From positions 992,001-1,056,000 of the forward strand of contig JAUIRK010001059.1 of assembly GCA_030549495.1 (NCBI GenBank): a stretch of DNA of 64,000 nucleotides, given 5' to 3'. Below, one piece after another: positions 14,601 through 25,857 of this stretch; the stretch's first letter is position 1, and each line of letters starts with the position of its first letter. Origin of the DNA: Nectonema munidae. Its lineage: Eukaryota > Nematomorpha > Nectonematoida > Nectonematidae. The notes under the pieces are model-generated. The model did no database searches, was not told the origin of the DNA, and saw nothing but the letters and a program-made list of their open reading frames with translations. The position numbers and the translations under genes were made by a program.

Positions 14601-17600
14601 GCTTGCTAGGATCCTGTCTATGACTTCCTATGGTCTCATCTACCACAAATAAAGCATTAAGATCTGTTATTCCTGGGCGATCTAACGCTGCTGTAAACTC
14701 TTAAGTCCAGATATTGCTAGGTCGAAATCGTTTTTTTATGGAGTTGCTTTTTCCTGTTCATCATCTGACTGTTTAGATGACAACGAGTCTCTACGTGACT
14801 GCTGAGAAGGAGGAACCTCTCAGTTGAAATTGGCCTGTAGATGTCGTATGATGATGTAAAAACACACTTAGCACTTGCTCTTTGCTGGGAAGTTTGGCTC
14901 CAAGAATTAGTGTGGACATTTCTTCAATAAGATAAAAACCACGTTTTTTCGGCATTGAAACGACAAACGATACAAAAATAATGAAAAGTAATAAAATCAA
15001 TAAAGATATGATGCAATCAAATTTATAAGAGTAAAACTGAATGAATAAGATCTAAAAAGTGTAATACAATAAATAAATATGATGTATCTAGATAAATAGC
15101 AATATAAGATGATGTAACATTTCGTCATCTACTTCTACGTTAATATTAAAGCTTGTTGAGCCACCTCTAAATATTATTTAATTGGCTTCAACTTCATACA
15201 CAGTGTTTTCTATCTAAAGAAAATTAGGTTCTGACCAGAGAGAGAAGAAATTCAAAATTTCATTTTTATGGACCACTGTATAGTTTTAATTCACATAAAT
15301 AATGATCTATATAAGAATAATCAATGTTAAAAAAATAAAGTATTCAATTTATAAAAATATTCAATAAACAAAACAACTTAAAATTATTTATTCTTGAAAA
15401 AATTCAGAATTATATTTATTAATTTATATAAAAATTCTTCCTTAACCCATTTTGGGTTATTGTTCCTGTAGAGCAGGGGCCGGGAACCTTTTTGGCTAAA
15501 AGAGCCCAAAAAACACATATTTTAAAATCTAATCCTCTGAGAGCCATACATATTTTTAAATACTGATTACAAATAAATGGAAAAAGAAGACCAACAATTT
15601 TAGAGTAAAATAACACTCTGAATTTATTTTAAACAACATTGTTTTATCGAAGTTATTTAAATAATCAAAGTCTGCATCATCATCAGCTTTATCTGTGTCG
15701 TCGTGATTCGTAATGATGAAGAAATTAAGAGAGTGTAGAATTGGCAAGAAGGATAAGCATTATCGCAATACCTCCCTTTATCCTGAAGGCCACCTAATTT
15801 ATCTGAGAGCCAGATGCAGTCATCAAAAGAGCCATGTCTGGCTCGCGAGCCATAGGTTCCCCACCCCTGCTGTAGAGGAACGCAGTCCTAATGGAATTCA
15901 ATAGAGATTAATCAAAATCGTCCGCTTTGCGCTAACTAAGGTGGGTTAAGTTAAAAACTACTTTATTTTGAAAATAAAGGATTATAAAATTATAAACGCC
16001 TAAAAATTCTCAATTAAAAAAATGTTAGGAAAATTTTTTGAAATTGTTTTCAAGACGGATAAAAAAGTAAGAAAATTATGAAAATATACCTTAAAAAAAC
16101 TTTTTATTAATTATAAACAAAGACGTTTTACAATTTAAACCTTAAATATAAAGTTAAAGTTAAAAAGTTAATTTGATATATATTGTGTAATGGAGTAGTA
16201 AACTACTTTGTCTGCTACAATCGTGATAAAAGAAACAATCTTCTACACGCAATATGTTTCCCGGTAATTATAATGAAAGTTGGAAAAAGACCCGATTGCC
16301 ATTTTGTTATACGTTTTCACAACCTTTCGCGTTATTAATGTAGTCACCTTTTTGTAACACATGTATCTCAAATCGGAATACGGGTCTGTACGTTTTGGGG
16401 AATAAGCTGGCAATACATACTTTAATTTTATGTCCACAAACTGGATATTTTATGGATTCTACTGTATATGAGAAAATATGTAAATCAACATAGAGTTTTG
16501 GCGTATTCGATTTTGACGAATGCCTTTTCTGTTTTAGGAATTGTGTGGTAAACGTGTGAGTAGTGAGGAAGAAGCAAATGTTGAAACAGATATCATAATA
16601 ATATTTCTGAAGGTACTTATTCTTTTATCTCCGTTCTTATCAAATTTTACAATGTTATTTCGGATCCCTCTTTCTATATCTTCTATTCTCTTAATTTATT
16701 TCATGCTGAATATTCCTACTGATAAAATATTTTTCGGTAAAGCTAGTAATTTATATCAAAGCTCAACGCAAACTTCCAAATCTTTAGAAAAAGCTAAGCT
16801 ATTCATTTGATGCCGATAAGTCAATATTTTATAGCGTTTATATATTTCATATAAATATATACGATTAAAGAGACCGCAAAACTTCCATATGTAATCAGAA
16901 GCCTTACGATGATTTAAGAGATGATTAAATATATTGTACTTAAGTCTTAATCTTATATTTACGATTTAGTCAATTAATTCCTTGCTCTGTGCAAGTAATA
17001 TATATGTATCTAAGATTTTACTCAAAAATAAGTTTTATATTAGGATCTTGTTTGTTCATATTTGTAAAAAATCTAGATTTGAAAAGTCCAAATTGGCATT
17101 CAAAAGATTAATTTTTAAATTTCAAAGAAAATTTTGGTTATAAGATAACATTAAGATGCATTGGATAAAGAGATCTGTAAAAAGAATTTGTTTTTATTTT
17201 AAATTCTTTCTTATTCTTTGGAAACCAAAGATTTTTTAGCTTGGGTATCCTTTCTTTTAAAAATCAGTCCTAGAAAATATTTGAATGCTTGCATATTTAA
17301 AAAATAATTTTTTGCATCCAATCGAAGGAATTTTTTAATTTTTTTTTGAAATTTTAATCCTCTATTAAAATCACACATTTATTAAAATTTCTTTACAATT
17401 TAGAAAAACGGCTTCTTGCGGTGTGTGTCTGTTGAGAGCTATTCATTTATTCAAAACACATTTACTATTTTTGTCATGAATTTAAGAGGTTATTTATCAT
17501 CCACCTTTCTATTCCATATTTTACAACCACTGTTTTAGAGCTTAACGGTTGATTTTTATGCCTAAACAACCTACATATGCTTTTTATTTACTATCTTTTA

Positions 17601-20600
17601 CATATTTGCTAGTTTTGTTTTATTTATTATAGGATTTTAATTAGTTATCGACTCTATTTGTCACTTAATAAACGAATTATAATACTTTTGAAAATTGATT
17701 GACAACTGTATATTTTTCAATTTATTCAATTACAGGACACAGGTTTTAATTGAAACTAACATGTTTGTGTCCAAAATATTATACTAATGAGTGTTATTTT
17801 AAAATATTCATTAACATATTGAGCATATGCCAAAAGTCTCGTTAAATAAAGGCGATATTTTTTATTAGGGGAGGGCGAGACTTAAAAAAGGGTCATGTTT
17901 TGTCCGAGATCTAATTGAAGTTACTACAAAAGAAAGTTTCCTCAGATTTTGTGCGGGAGAAATGTCGATTGTTGGGATAAACTAGATTCTACAGTATATT
18001 CTTCCTTCCTAATGTATAGCTTCTAATTAGAAGTATGTATAATATTTCAGGGGCGAATTCCTAATTCTCTCTTGTCTATTCTATTTCATTCTTAATTAAG
18101 CTTAATGTAAACTTTAACCCCCGCCCTATTAAGCTTAACGTCAACAATGAATAAGGGGACTTATAAATAGCTTCTTCTTTCTCACTTCAAATAGATGCGC
18201 ACCATCTCCAAGGGTAATCTCCAAGGTCTTCATAAAAAATGAAAATGTTTTATTGAAAAAAATAAATAAAAAAACACATCCAACTTACATAACTTTTCTG
18301 AAGTAATTTCTATCAAAAATGTAAAACAGAACTAAAGTTAGAAAACCTTGTATTCGAATTTTTTCATTTTTTTAGTGTATAAAAATAAGTTTCTTGTGTT
18401 AGTGGCAGAGATTTTTCTGTTTCGTTGACCTTTGAAGGTGCAGACTTCTCAAAATTAGTTTCAGTTTTTTATAAGTGAAAATTGATAAAAATATCACTTT
18501 GACTACTTTTCCTTTTGTTCTGCATTGTAAAATTTCAAGATCTACAAAAAGTAAAATAACAACTTTTAACCTTTTGCAATGATTTGCCTTTTATAACTTT
18601 TAAGGAAAAAAAGTCTACCAGAAAAAGTTATAGAGCTTCAACAAAAACAAAAAAATTTTACAGCATAACTTAAGTTTTTTGAAAACTAATTTGACGTATC
18701 CACTACAGCATACTCTATGGGGGGGGGGGGGGGGGGTGGAGATGATTCTCGCGGAATTTGGTTTCCCCCTATTTTTTTTTTTTAGGGGTCTTAAAAAAAA
18801 AAAAAATATTTATTAAAAAAGAGAGAAAGAAAAAAAAAAAAAAAAAAAAAAATTAAAAAAAAAAAAGAAAAAAGGGGAAAATTAAAGCTTTCAAATCTTA
18901 CAAAATGTAACAAACGTACTAATAAAGATTAAAAGTGACTTTTGGCGAAATTTTTTTACCGCGAGTCTGATAATATTCATTAATATAAAATTGTAACGAT
19001 TGATAACTTTATTTTTCTCTCATTTAATAAACGAATTTTCATTTTTGCAAAATGTTTAGTGTATTAAGTTATGTTAAAAGTAAAAATTCGAAAATAAAAT
19101 TTGAAAACTCTAAATTGTGAGAGCCAAAGGGTTAATTAAAGTTAAAATATGAAGCAAAAATCTCTGTGATTAATTTGAATAGCTGTTGAGTTTTAGCAGA
19201 GAAAGCAGAAGAGAAAAACAGAAAGAGAAATAGAATCACTGTGATAGAAGATGAGAAAAAGCTGGTGGATCATCAACATATGTTTGCTCAAAAATACTAA
19301 AGACCCTTGATACACTGTGATAAACATTTCTTACCTATTGTCTGCATATTGAAACATTGGATTATTATTATTATATAGCTCTCACATCGTTTGTAAAATA
19401 TTTTTGATAGGAATTTCAGAGCAGCTTGGATGAACAGGAAGATGAACGATTTGAAAGTCTGCATTCCCTCTTTTATTCTCTTATCTTACATTACCATGTA
19501 TTCGAATGATCATTACATCCTATAATGCGATCATCATACATGTTTACTCATAGAAAATTATTCTTGCCCTCCCTCCTGAAAACATATTGGGGGTGGGGGA
19601 GGGGGTGTGTTTTCAGGCCCCCTGGATGTGCGCCCTGATTTATTTTTATTATTTAATCTATAATAAGTATATGTTATTTCTCTTATACTTACTCATTTAC
19701 ACGTCGTTTAATAGTTTTTCCTGCTATAAATACTCGTTTTATCTAAATTTACATAGTTCTAGTGAACTAATTCTAAGAATAAATTGCAGGCAATATTCTC
19801 AGAAATATTTTAATTTGCTTTCGTCCGTCATTTACAAATGAAACAAACCCTTATTCTTATCTTTTATTGAAGAAGACTTCCAGTAATGATGCCATGAAAG
19901 TCAAAGACCAGTTAACCCTTATTCTTATCTTTTATTGAAGAAGACTTTCAGTAATGATGCCATGAAAATCAAAGACCAATTTTTAGCGATTCATTCTGAT
20001 AAAATAAAGAAGAAAAAGATCTTAGATTAAAAAAATGTAAGAAATCCCGCCAATTTAAAGAAATTACTGTAAGGATCTTCCAGTGCTCGTATTAAAAGAC
20101 GCGTGAAGACACTACGTAGCATTTCTCAGCAACAAAAGTAAAACCATACCGTATTGGTGTAGTGATAACAATACCAACTGTAGAAGATGTGAGGGACGAG
20201 GTTATTAAGAAAGTGTCTCAAATTATTTTAAAATGTTACAACGTTAAATGCAAATACAATTCAAAGACGCATTGATGAGATGGCCGAGTATTGTGAGAGA
20301 AATTTGACACCTGTGCTTCATCACCTCACTTTGTCTACTGTACACGATAAACGAAGTTTTTGCAGTTCAGATATTCTCATTGCTCTATATATTTAATATT
20401 GTGCTCATTGTCAGTGTTCACCACATAAATGACAATAAACAATTTCTATGCTTTCCCTATATTTATTTATATGGAAAAGGAAACTGAACAAGAGTTTCAC
20501 AGTGTGTGGTATGCCTTCTCCTTTATTAACGTATATTGGAAATTGCACATAGACTCAATTTTTACATATTTATTATCAAGTTCATACCTAAAGGTCAATT

Positions 20601-23600
20601 AGGAATCAAAAATTCGATGAAAGACTCAATGCGGTAAAAATTGAAGCATGTATGGTAAAGGGGTATTGAATAATGGAGATATATAATTTTCTAATATAAA
20701 TAGTAATGAGTATCAAGTAAAAATTTTAAAATATTTTTTGCTAAATGAGAAATAATTTTAGACTTGAAAACTCACAATGAAATTTGATCTCAGAAGGAGC
20801 AGATGTCAAATTAGTATGTAAAAATACTCTAAACTCAAGAAATGACGGTTGGATCAAATACTTTAAGGTAGTTTTTATCCATCTGCTTTTTCTGAGATCA
20901 AACGGTTTAACAGCTTTTAATTGGCTCATCTATATCTTGGTATTAATTAAGTTTCTCGCTAAAGAATGGGCTTGTGAACTGAATAGCAGGGAAGAAGGCG
21001 TTAAAGTTAGCGCAAAGGGAAAGCTAGAAAGTGCAAAGTACACGCAGACGTTGGCATATCTCCAGCCTCTTATCAAGAGACTCTCTGAAAACAGTCTCGG
21101 CTCAGATATCAAAACTTTTTTATCCCAAATCACTCGTTTTTGCCTGCAAAGAGAGTATATCAAGGTATTTATTTTATAATTTTTAGTATGTTTATTGATT
21201 TACGAAACATTTTATGCAATTAACTTATAAGTCAGCCCCTATAATATTCCAAAACAACAGTCTCCAACACATCAATTACATTTTTTGGATGAGTGGAGAT
21301 GTAGAGTCCAAGGAAAAATATTCGAATCCATATACTTACAAAAAACTGCCCTCCATTAAAATTTAAAATATTCAAACCTAACTCTTCTGGCTAAGGGGCA
21401 TAAAATTGGTTCTGAGACATTTTAGATAACGGTAGATTCTGATAATTTTCTAGGGTAGAAATGCTATGAATTTTCATTTATTTTCATATCGTTTTCTGAG
21501 ATTAATTTTCTTGGACTCTTAATCGCGTACACGTTTATTCCTTTATAAGCAACTCCATTTTCTCGCTCGGACCTGAGTTTGCTAAGGGTGGGGAGCTTTT
21601 TCAGCCCTCAAGTTGCTAAGGTGGTTGCTTGCTTAGCATTATTATTTTTATCAAATCAAATTATAAAAAATTTTTGAAATTATATTTAAAAATTTTTTTG
21701 TATAGATGATTTTTAACTTATTTGTTATGTAATGATGTTTTTGTCATAAATACTTTTGTTCACTCAAAACGATTCGTTTTTTGGGAAAGGGAGAAATGAA
21801 GAGAGTTGTTCAATTTTTGATCAGATCTGAGGCCTGGATCCTTAGCAACTCGGTTGCTTATAAAGAAAAAAAAGTGTAGGCCCAGGGGATATACGTTCAA
21901 TATCATATCATATAATATAGCAATCTACATTAGTTGGCAAAATATTTTGAGAATGTGTGTATTAAACATTTTATACACTGAACTTTTCACGCAACACCAA
22001 ACGATCTTTTACAGAACCCAATGAACCCATTTTTGGAGCTATGCTATAAAACATTTAAGAACTATATACACAATTTCTCGTGTCTAGATCCTGGTAGGCT
22101 TTATTTTCATGTACAGTAAGACACTTAGACTGCCTACAGACTTGGAAGCAACATTAGTATCCTTATTAAATAGGTTTTGTTTTTGAATGATTGATAAAGA
22201 GGCATTCTTAGGAAGAAGTTTTACTTATAAATACTTATGTATAACTGCTATGTTTTGCTTGTGTAATTTCCATTCCAAACCATTATTTGAACTCATCAAT
22301 GGCTTTCAGTAGCCTGCATACAGTCCAATTACCTTTTAAACAAATCTGAGCGTTACTTTTTTCCTCTTTTAAAACTTTTACTTTTTAATTTTGGTTATCG
22401 AGAGGGGAAAACGCTGTCAGGAATAAATTATCTCTCTAAGAGCACCATATGCAACGGAAGAGAGTGGCACCCAGTGCCCGCGCTACCTATATAATTTTGG
22501 GACACGTGCCCCCCCCCCCCCCCTGTATTAATCTTGGCCCCCCCCCCCCCCCCCCCCTAAAATTTTTGGTTTTGCCCCATGCACTTTTTAAAGGAAAAAT
22601 AAATAAGCAAAATTGTACACATTAATCTTATATAAATGCTGGTGTATGTGTATGTATAATATGAGATTTCTATAGGTTTTTATACAGAAGTACTTCATGC
22701 TTTTCAGCAAAGTAATATAGGATATAAAGTAATATAGGAAATAAATTTTTTGCAAATGTATTTCTTTGCCCCATTTCAGCCTCCTTGAAATTTAGCTTTA
22801 GCGCGGGCACTGGTGGCACCCCTGAGAGTGATGATGAACCACGCCTCCCACTTATTTGTAGTGAAGCGTGTGTGAGAGAGTGTATGTATGTGTGAGTGTT
22901 GATGTGAGGATGTGTAGCTGCAATAGGGATTGATTATTCTGATCTTTTTACCAAGTCATTCCTTTTCTATTTTTTGTGTTGCTCAGTTAGTTATTTGAAG
23001 TATCTGCATTCACATTTATTTGTTTTTAAAGTCTTATTTTTTCTATTTTGTTCAAGGGTAGTGTATTTTTCTTTTTTCAAATTTTTGAATTGTTTGTCTA
23101 TATTATTTTCTTTGGAAGTTTACAATAATGCAAAATGGATAAAGAGAAATGCAATGAACTAAGCCTCAAAGATAAAATTTCTTGAGGGCGAAAGTTAGCG
23201 CTATTTAGCGACAAAGTTTGAAACTACTTCATTAAACAATAAAAAAAGGTTTACTTCTACCTATGATCATATTGGTGCAGCTTCTTGGGAATGGTTTCAG
23301 AAAGCTCGAAGCATGAATCTTCCAGTTTCAGGTCCAATGATACCGAAAAAAGCACTTTTTCGTTTCGCAACTGAATAAAACTAACTTTAAAGCTTCATCC
23401 GGCTGGTTAGACCGTTTAAAACGACATTCAATTCATTTTGAGCCATATGTTAAGAATTCGGTTCCGTGAGCAATTAAGTTTTGATTGGAAAGCAAAAGAA
23501 TTGGAAATTAAGTTTGATTTAACCATTGATTGGAAAGCAAAAGTTGAATTTACTAGAGACTACAATGACTGTGATATATTTAACATGGACGAAACTCGAT

Positions 23601-25370
23601 TAAATTTCAGATGTCTACCTTATAAAACGCTTCGAATGCATGGTGAAGAGTTCAGAGGAAGAAAAAAATCACAAAGTCGTTTAACATTCATTGTTTGTGT
23701 CAACGAATGTAGTGAATTTGAAACACTAGTTATTATTGGGAACGCAAAAAAACTACGCTGTTTTAAAAATATAAATACCTTTTATATGGTTTTACAACAA
23801 AAGAGCTTGTATAACTCCCAAGTGTTCAAAGAGTGTATTTTTACTTTAAATAATCTATGAAGCAAAATCTTTGGCTTAAAAATGTTTTAGCAAAGTTTGA
23901 TAGCTGTAGTTGTGAAAAGATATAAGTAAAAGAATACGCGTGATTAAAGCATGTCATTGGGCAGTTGAAACGGTTTCACTGTGTAAACTAGATGTAATCA
24001 CATAGTGTTTCGCAAATTCTTGTTTTGAATGCCAAAGTACTTGTGTTTCAATTGAAAGAGAAGATGGAGTTGAACCGCTTATTGAAAAAACCTCTGAAAA
24101 GTACAAAGTGTATGAACCAATGTCAACTCAATCTTTTATCGAAGTTGATGAAGATTTACCTACATCAAGGATGGGAATATAGAATCGTATCCACGATACC
24201 GAAAGATATATTAGAAGATGAAATTCTTTCTGATGTTGAAGAAAAAAATTGTGAGAAGTTATTGTAATTTAGAAGAAGCCTTAAAAATGTCAGAATGCAT
24301 AAAGAACTTTTGTTTGAAGAACTCTTTTACAGAAGCTTGGATTACCTTCGCTAAAGCTCAAACACAACTCGAAGAAAAATATTTTTCCAATCAACATCAT
24401 ACAAAACAAACAAAAATAAGTTCTTTTTTTATTAAAGCTAATTTTTTTTTCACTTTTGAGACCACCTCGATAATAAAACCACTTATCATTAGTATCAGGA
24501 GTGGTCGTTATATCTAGGTTTTACTGTACTCTGTTTTCTTTATTGTATAAGGCGGTTAAACTATGACGCTCGTCACAATTTCAAATCAGCTTTATATACT
24601 TTCTATGTTTTGTATACTTCTTTTATGAGATCGTGACCCTGTCACTCTTGACATAAAATTTCCCTATTTACATACCTATCTCAATAAATAACGTTATATC
24701 TCCTATATACACGATAACAACTTTCTATATGCTTCATTATAGTTGTGCAAAAAATTATAGAATCTAGGAGTTAATAAATTGGAAGAACACAAAATACTGT
24801 TGTACTAAGATGCTCTTTTTACTCCATTACTATATCCTTCGTGTAACTGAATGGCGGGTGTTCATCGAATCTTTTTTTTGAAATAAATCAAAAAATTAAC
24901 CGTCAACATAATTGAATGTCATTTTTATTTTCTTAAAGTAGAAAATTCCGTACAGTTAAAAATAAAATTGTAGATGGCGTTAATTTATATTTAATATTTT
25001 TGCGCTCTCCATTTCTGTGGTTCTTCCGTAGTGTCAATTTTTTGAGTTCTGTCAAGTTAAAGCACAGTCCATATTCTCTCATATTTCGTTTATTTTCTTC
25101 ACATCTTTTGCATAATATATTTTTATTCAGGCAAACGAAGTATATTTGCAAATGGCTATCGGCAATGCTCCTTGGCCAATAGGTGTTACAATGCCTGGTA
25201 TTCATTGCCGGCTTGGCAGGGATAGAATCGCTACTCACAGTGTTGCACACGTCCTTAATGATGAAACACAAAGAAAGTATATCCAAGCTTTCAAACGCCT
25301 GATCACTTTTTGTCAAAAGATTTACTCAACAGATCCTTCTAAATGCAATGAATATGTGAAAACAAAATGA
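8545..25370 (+). CDS. PRPF18: PRPF18, pre-mRNA-splicing factor 18, complete seven-exon gene
   Basis: Prp18 is a nuclear spliceosome protein acting with Slu7 in the second catalytic step (exon ligation). Coding exons: 8545-8607, 8660-8734, 8789-8983, 13333-13473, 16538-16612, 20952-21164 and 25131-25370. They join to 333 codons; the human protein has about 342. Visible blocks in order: N-terminus [14 protein letters not shown]; the SFM motif [19 protein letters not shown] in exon 3; [16 protein letters not shown] opening exon 4; helical domain with [19 protein letters not shown] in exon 6; the near-invariant loop [15 protein letters not shown] and [13 protein letters not shown] in exon 7. All junctions are GT-AG and every exon is a multiple of three. 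Introns 1 and 2 are 52 and 54 bp; introns 3-6 are 3.1-4.3 kb and full of dead transposons. The region after the first 25 residues is shorter and more divergent than in vertebrates. A Tigger element begins about 490 bp past the stop. Confidence 0.95.
8660..8734 (+). CDS. PRPF18: PRPF18 coding exon 2
   Basis: Acceptor aatttttag ends at 8659 and donor gtaagg starts at 8735. It encodes 25 poorly conserved, polar residues. The call rests on splice sites, phase and position. Confidence 0.75.
8789..8983 (+). CDS. PRPF18: PRPF18 coding exon 3 (SFM motif)
   Basis: Acceptor atttttag ends at 8788 and donor gtgatt starts at 8984. It encodes [19 protein letters not shown], the motif shared by Prp18 and Prp4 proteins. 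Confidence 0.93.
9670..10600 (-). mobile_element. Ty3/gypsy LTR retrotransposon fossil (RT-RNase H region)
   Basis: Minus-strand pieces resemble the end of a gypsy reverse transcriptase and its RNase H. One around 10584-10396 carries a KPF-like YSPFELE stretch. One around 9906-9670 carries [13 protein letters not shown] and [16 protein letters not shown], the usual end of gypsy RNase H. It lies in intron 3 of PRPF18 in antisense orientation. It is broken in several places and no LTRs were recognised, so it is an old partial copy. Confidence 0.6.
10770..12600. mobile_element. Retroelement fossil with an internal inverted repeat (reverse transcriptase/RNase H remnants, possibly DIRS order)
   Basis: About 110 bp at 10785-10895 recurs in inverted orientation at 11425-11540, around a roughly 530-bp core. 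Shared words are AAAAGCTCGGAAAAAA, GACAGATTGGATACA and GAGGAATTG. Beyond it on the minus strand, 12570-12316 resembles the end of a reverse transcriptase, and 12179-11934 resembles an RNase H strand ([20 protein letters not shown]). GC is clearly higher than in the surrounding intron. Inverted internal repeats beside an RT/RNase H would fit the DIRS order, but the family assignment is uncertain. The element is broken in several places. Confidence 0.45.
12601..13332. other. PRPF18: Remainder of PRPF18 intron 3
   Basis: AT-rich, no reading frame of note. The last bases (cttgttttaag) form the acceptor for exon 4. Confidence 0.6.
13333..13473 (+). CDS. PRPF18: PRPF18 coding exon 4
   Basis: Acceptor gttttaag ends at 13332 and donor gtaaca starts at 13474. 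It encodes 47 residues beginning [16 protein letters not shown], matching the GLRNDLKAALDKIDQQ block of the human protein. It lies 4.3 kb from exon 3. Confidence 0.92.
14240..15283 (-). mobile_element. 5' half of an unnamed transposon-like family (same family as 55910-59129)
   Basis: On the minus strand 15000-14791 encodes [20 protein letters not shown] and 14646-14260 encodes [20 protein letters not shown] ... [14 protein letters not shown] know these blocks from a large multi-copy family of uncharacterised proteins in arthropod and cnidarian genomes. The copy stops within this central domain, so the C-terminal half is missing. Outside the coding part, the stretch around 15160-15215 (CCACCTCTAAA ... 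CATACACAGTGTTTTCTA) matches the non-coding right end of the element at 55910-59129. The end near 15283 (complement CAGTGGTCCATAAAAATGAA) resembles that element's terminus. It lies in PRPF18 intron 4. Confidence 0.6.
15466..15877. mobile_element. hAT MITE (396 bp) with 8-bp target duplications
   Basis: The element 15474-15869 starts CAGGGGCCGGGAACC and ends GGTTCCCCACCCCTG, a classic hAT terminal inverted repeat. It is flanked by exact 8-bp copies CTGTAGAG at 15466-15473 and 15870-15877. The inner ends also pair (AGAGCC near the left, GCTCGCGAGCC near the right). There is no coding capacity. It lies in PRPF18 intron 4. Confidence 0.92.
16538..16612 (+). CDS. PRPF18: PRPF18 coding exon 5
   Basis: Acceptor ctgttttag ends at 16537 and donor gtactt starts at 16613. 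It encodes [19 protein letters not shown] then IIIFLK, matching the acidic linker and start of the helical domain in human PRPF18. Confidence 0.85.
16613..19840. other. PRPF18: PRPF18 intron 5, left part
   Basis: No gene seen. A G17 run at 18720-18736 is followed by long T and A runs to about 18885; the sequence here is so low in complexity that base calls may be unreliable. Confidence 0.5.
19848..20340 (+). mobile_element. ZBED5-like hAT transposase remnant with a 68-bp tandem duplication
   Basis: A 68-bp unit (starts at 19848 and 19916, two differences by eye) encodes [10 protein letters not shown], resembling the end of the BED-finger region of ZBED5-like hAT proteins. Downstream, [20 protein letters not shown] near 20245-20305 matches the block that follows in that family. 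Stops interrupt it. The duplication of one segment arose after or during decay. It lies in PRPF18 intron 5. Confidence 0.5.
20777..20902. repeat. Short inverted repeat next to PRPF18 exon 6
   Basis: Arms TTTGATCTCAGAAGGAGCAG (left, 20777-20804) and CTGCTTTTTCTGAGATCAAA (right, 20878-20902) can pair with two mismatches around a ~75-base loop. The right arm ends 50 bases before the exon 6 start. It could be a tiny foldback element or simply intron structure. Confidence 0.5.
20952..21164 (+). CDS. PRPF18: PRPF18 coding exon 6
   Basis: Acceptor attaattaag ends at 20951 and donor gtattt starts at 21165. It encodes 71 residues including [30 protein letters not shown] and CLQREYIK, matching the Prp18 helical domain. 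The acceptor has a weak pyrimidine tract but is the only one that keeps frame and homology. Confidence 0.92.
22464..22820. mobile_element. hAT MITE (341 bp) with 8-bp target duplications
   Basis: The element 22472-22812 begins CAGTGCCCGCGCTA and ends TAGCGCGGGCACTG, an exact 14-bp inverted repeat. Flanking 8-bp duplications GTGGCACC are at 22464-22471 and 22813-22820. Two long C runs near 22510-22557 lie inside. There is no coding capacity. It lies in PRPF18 intron 6. Confidence 0.9.
23135..24526 (+). mobile_element. pogo/Tigger transposase remnant with right terminus
   Basis: From [15 protein letters not shown] (23135) through the CENP-B-type DNA-binding part ([18 protein letters not shown], about 23283) to the DDE region at 23438-23860. 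That region has [35 protein letters not shown] and [13 protein letters not shown] carries the first catalytic Asp. The C-terminus near 24400 reads KQTKISSFF, as in Tigger proteins. The frame is broken at many points. An oddity is the repeated FDW/IDWKAK segment within 23470-23545. The right end complement, CAGTAAAACCTAGATATAAC, ends at 24526 followed by TA. The left terminus was not found. It lies in PRPF18 intron 6. Confidence 0.8.
25131..25370 (+). CDS. PRPF18: PRPF18 last coding exon
   Basis: Acceptor tttttattcag ends at 25130. It encodes [40 protein letters not shown] and the end DPSKCNEY, ending with TGA at 25368-25370. This is the most conserved part of Prp18. An AATAAA lies at 25544-25549. 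Confidence 0.96.
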   Translation, partial: ANEVYLQMAIGNAPWPIGVTMPGIHCRLGRDRIATHSVAHVLNDETQRKYIQAFKRLITFCQKIYSTDPSKCNEYVKTK

Positions 25371-25857
25371 GCACCAGCTAACTTCTTTGAAATGAAGTTT
25401 AAATATACATTGGATGTTTGAATAATTGTATTTATTATCGTTACGATTCCTGTTATGTTTTCAAACATGACCCGTTTTAATTTATGTGGAGGATCAATCA
25501 AATTTACTACTTGCCGCATACTTGTCTCATTTTTTAAAATAGTAATAAATACCTATTCTCATTTAAAAAAAGTGCTTCCTCAAACGATATTTATGTATGC
25601 TAAAAGAGTTTAATTGTTGAACATTAAAATGTACTAAACAAATAATGGACACTATATTGTAAAAAACATTATTGATGAAAAGTAACAATTTTGTAATATT
25701 TCGCTTCCTCAATTCCTCTTCACACTACAAGAGAAATAGGAGAAAGACAAGTGTAGGAAAGTATATACTGGTAAATATAACACGGTTTCTATCGCCTCTT
25801 CCGAGATAGAGCTAACGCTTACATGAGAATTATATGCGCTATTCTTACTCCGATATA

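Noticed and set aside
16243-16437. Small minus-strand frame with fairly balanced composition (64 codons)
   Set aside because: No similarity recognised and no splice or start support. The adjacent CTACTGTA-like end hints at a MITE, but no partner terminus was found.
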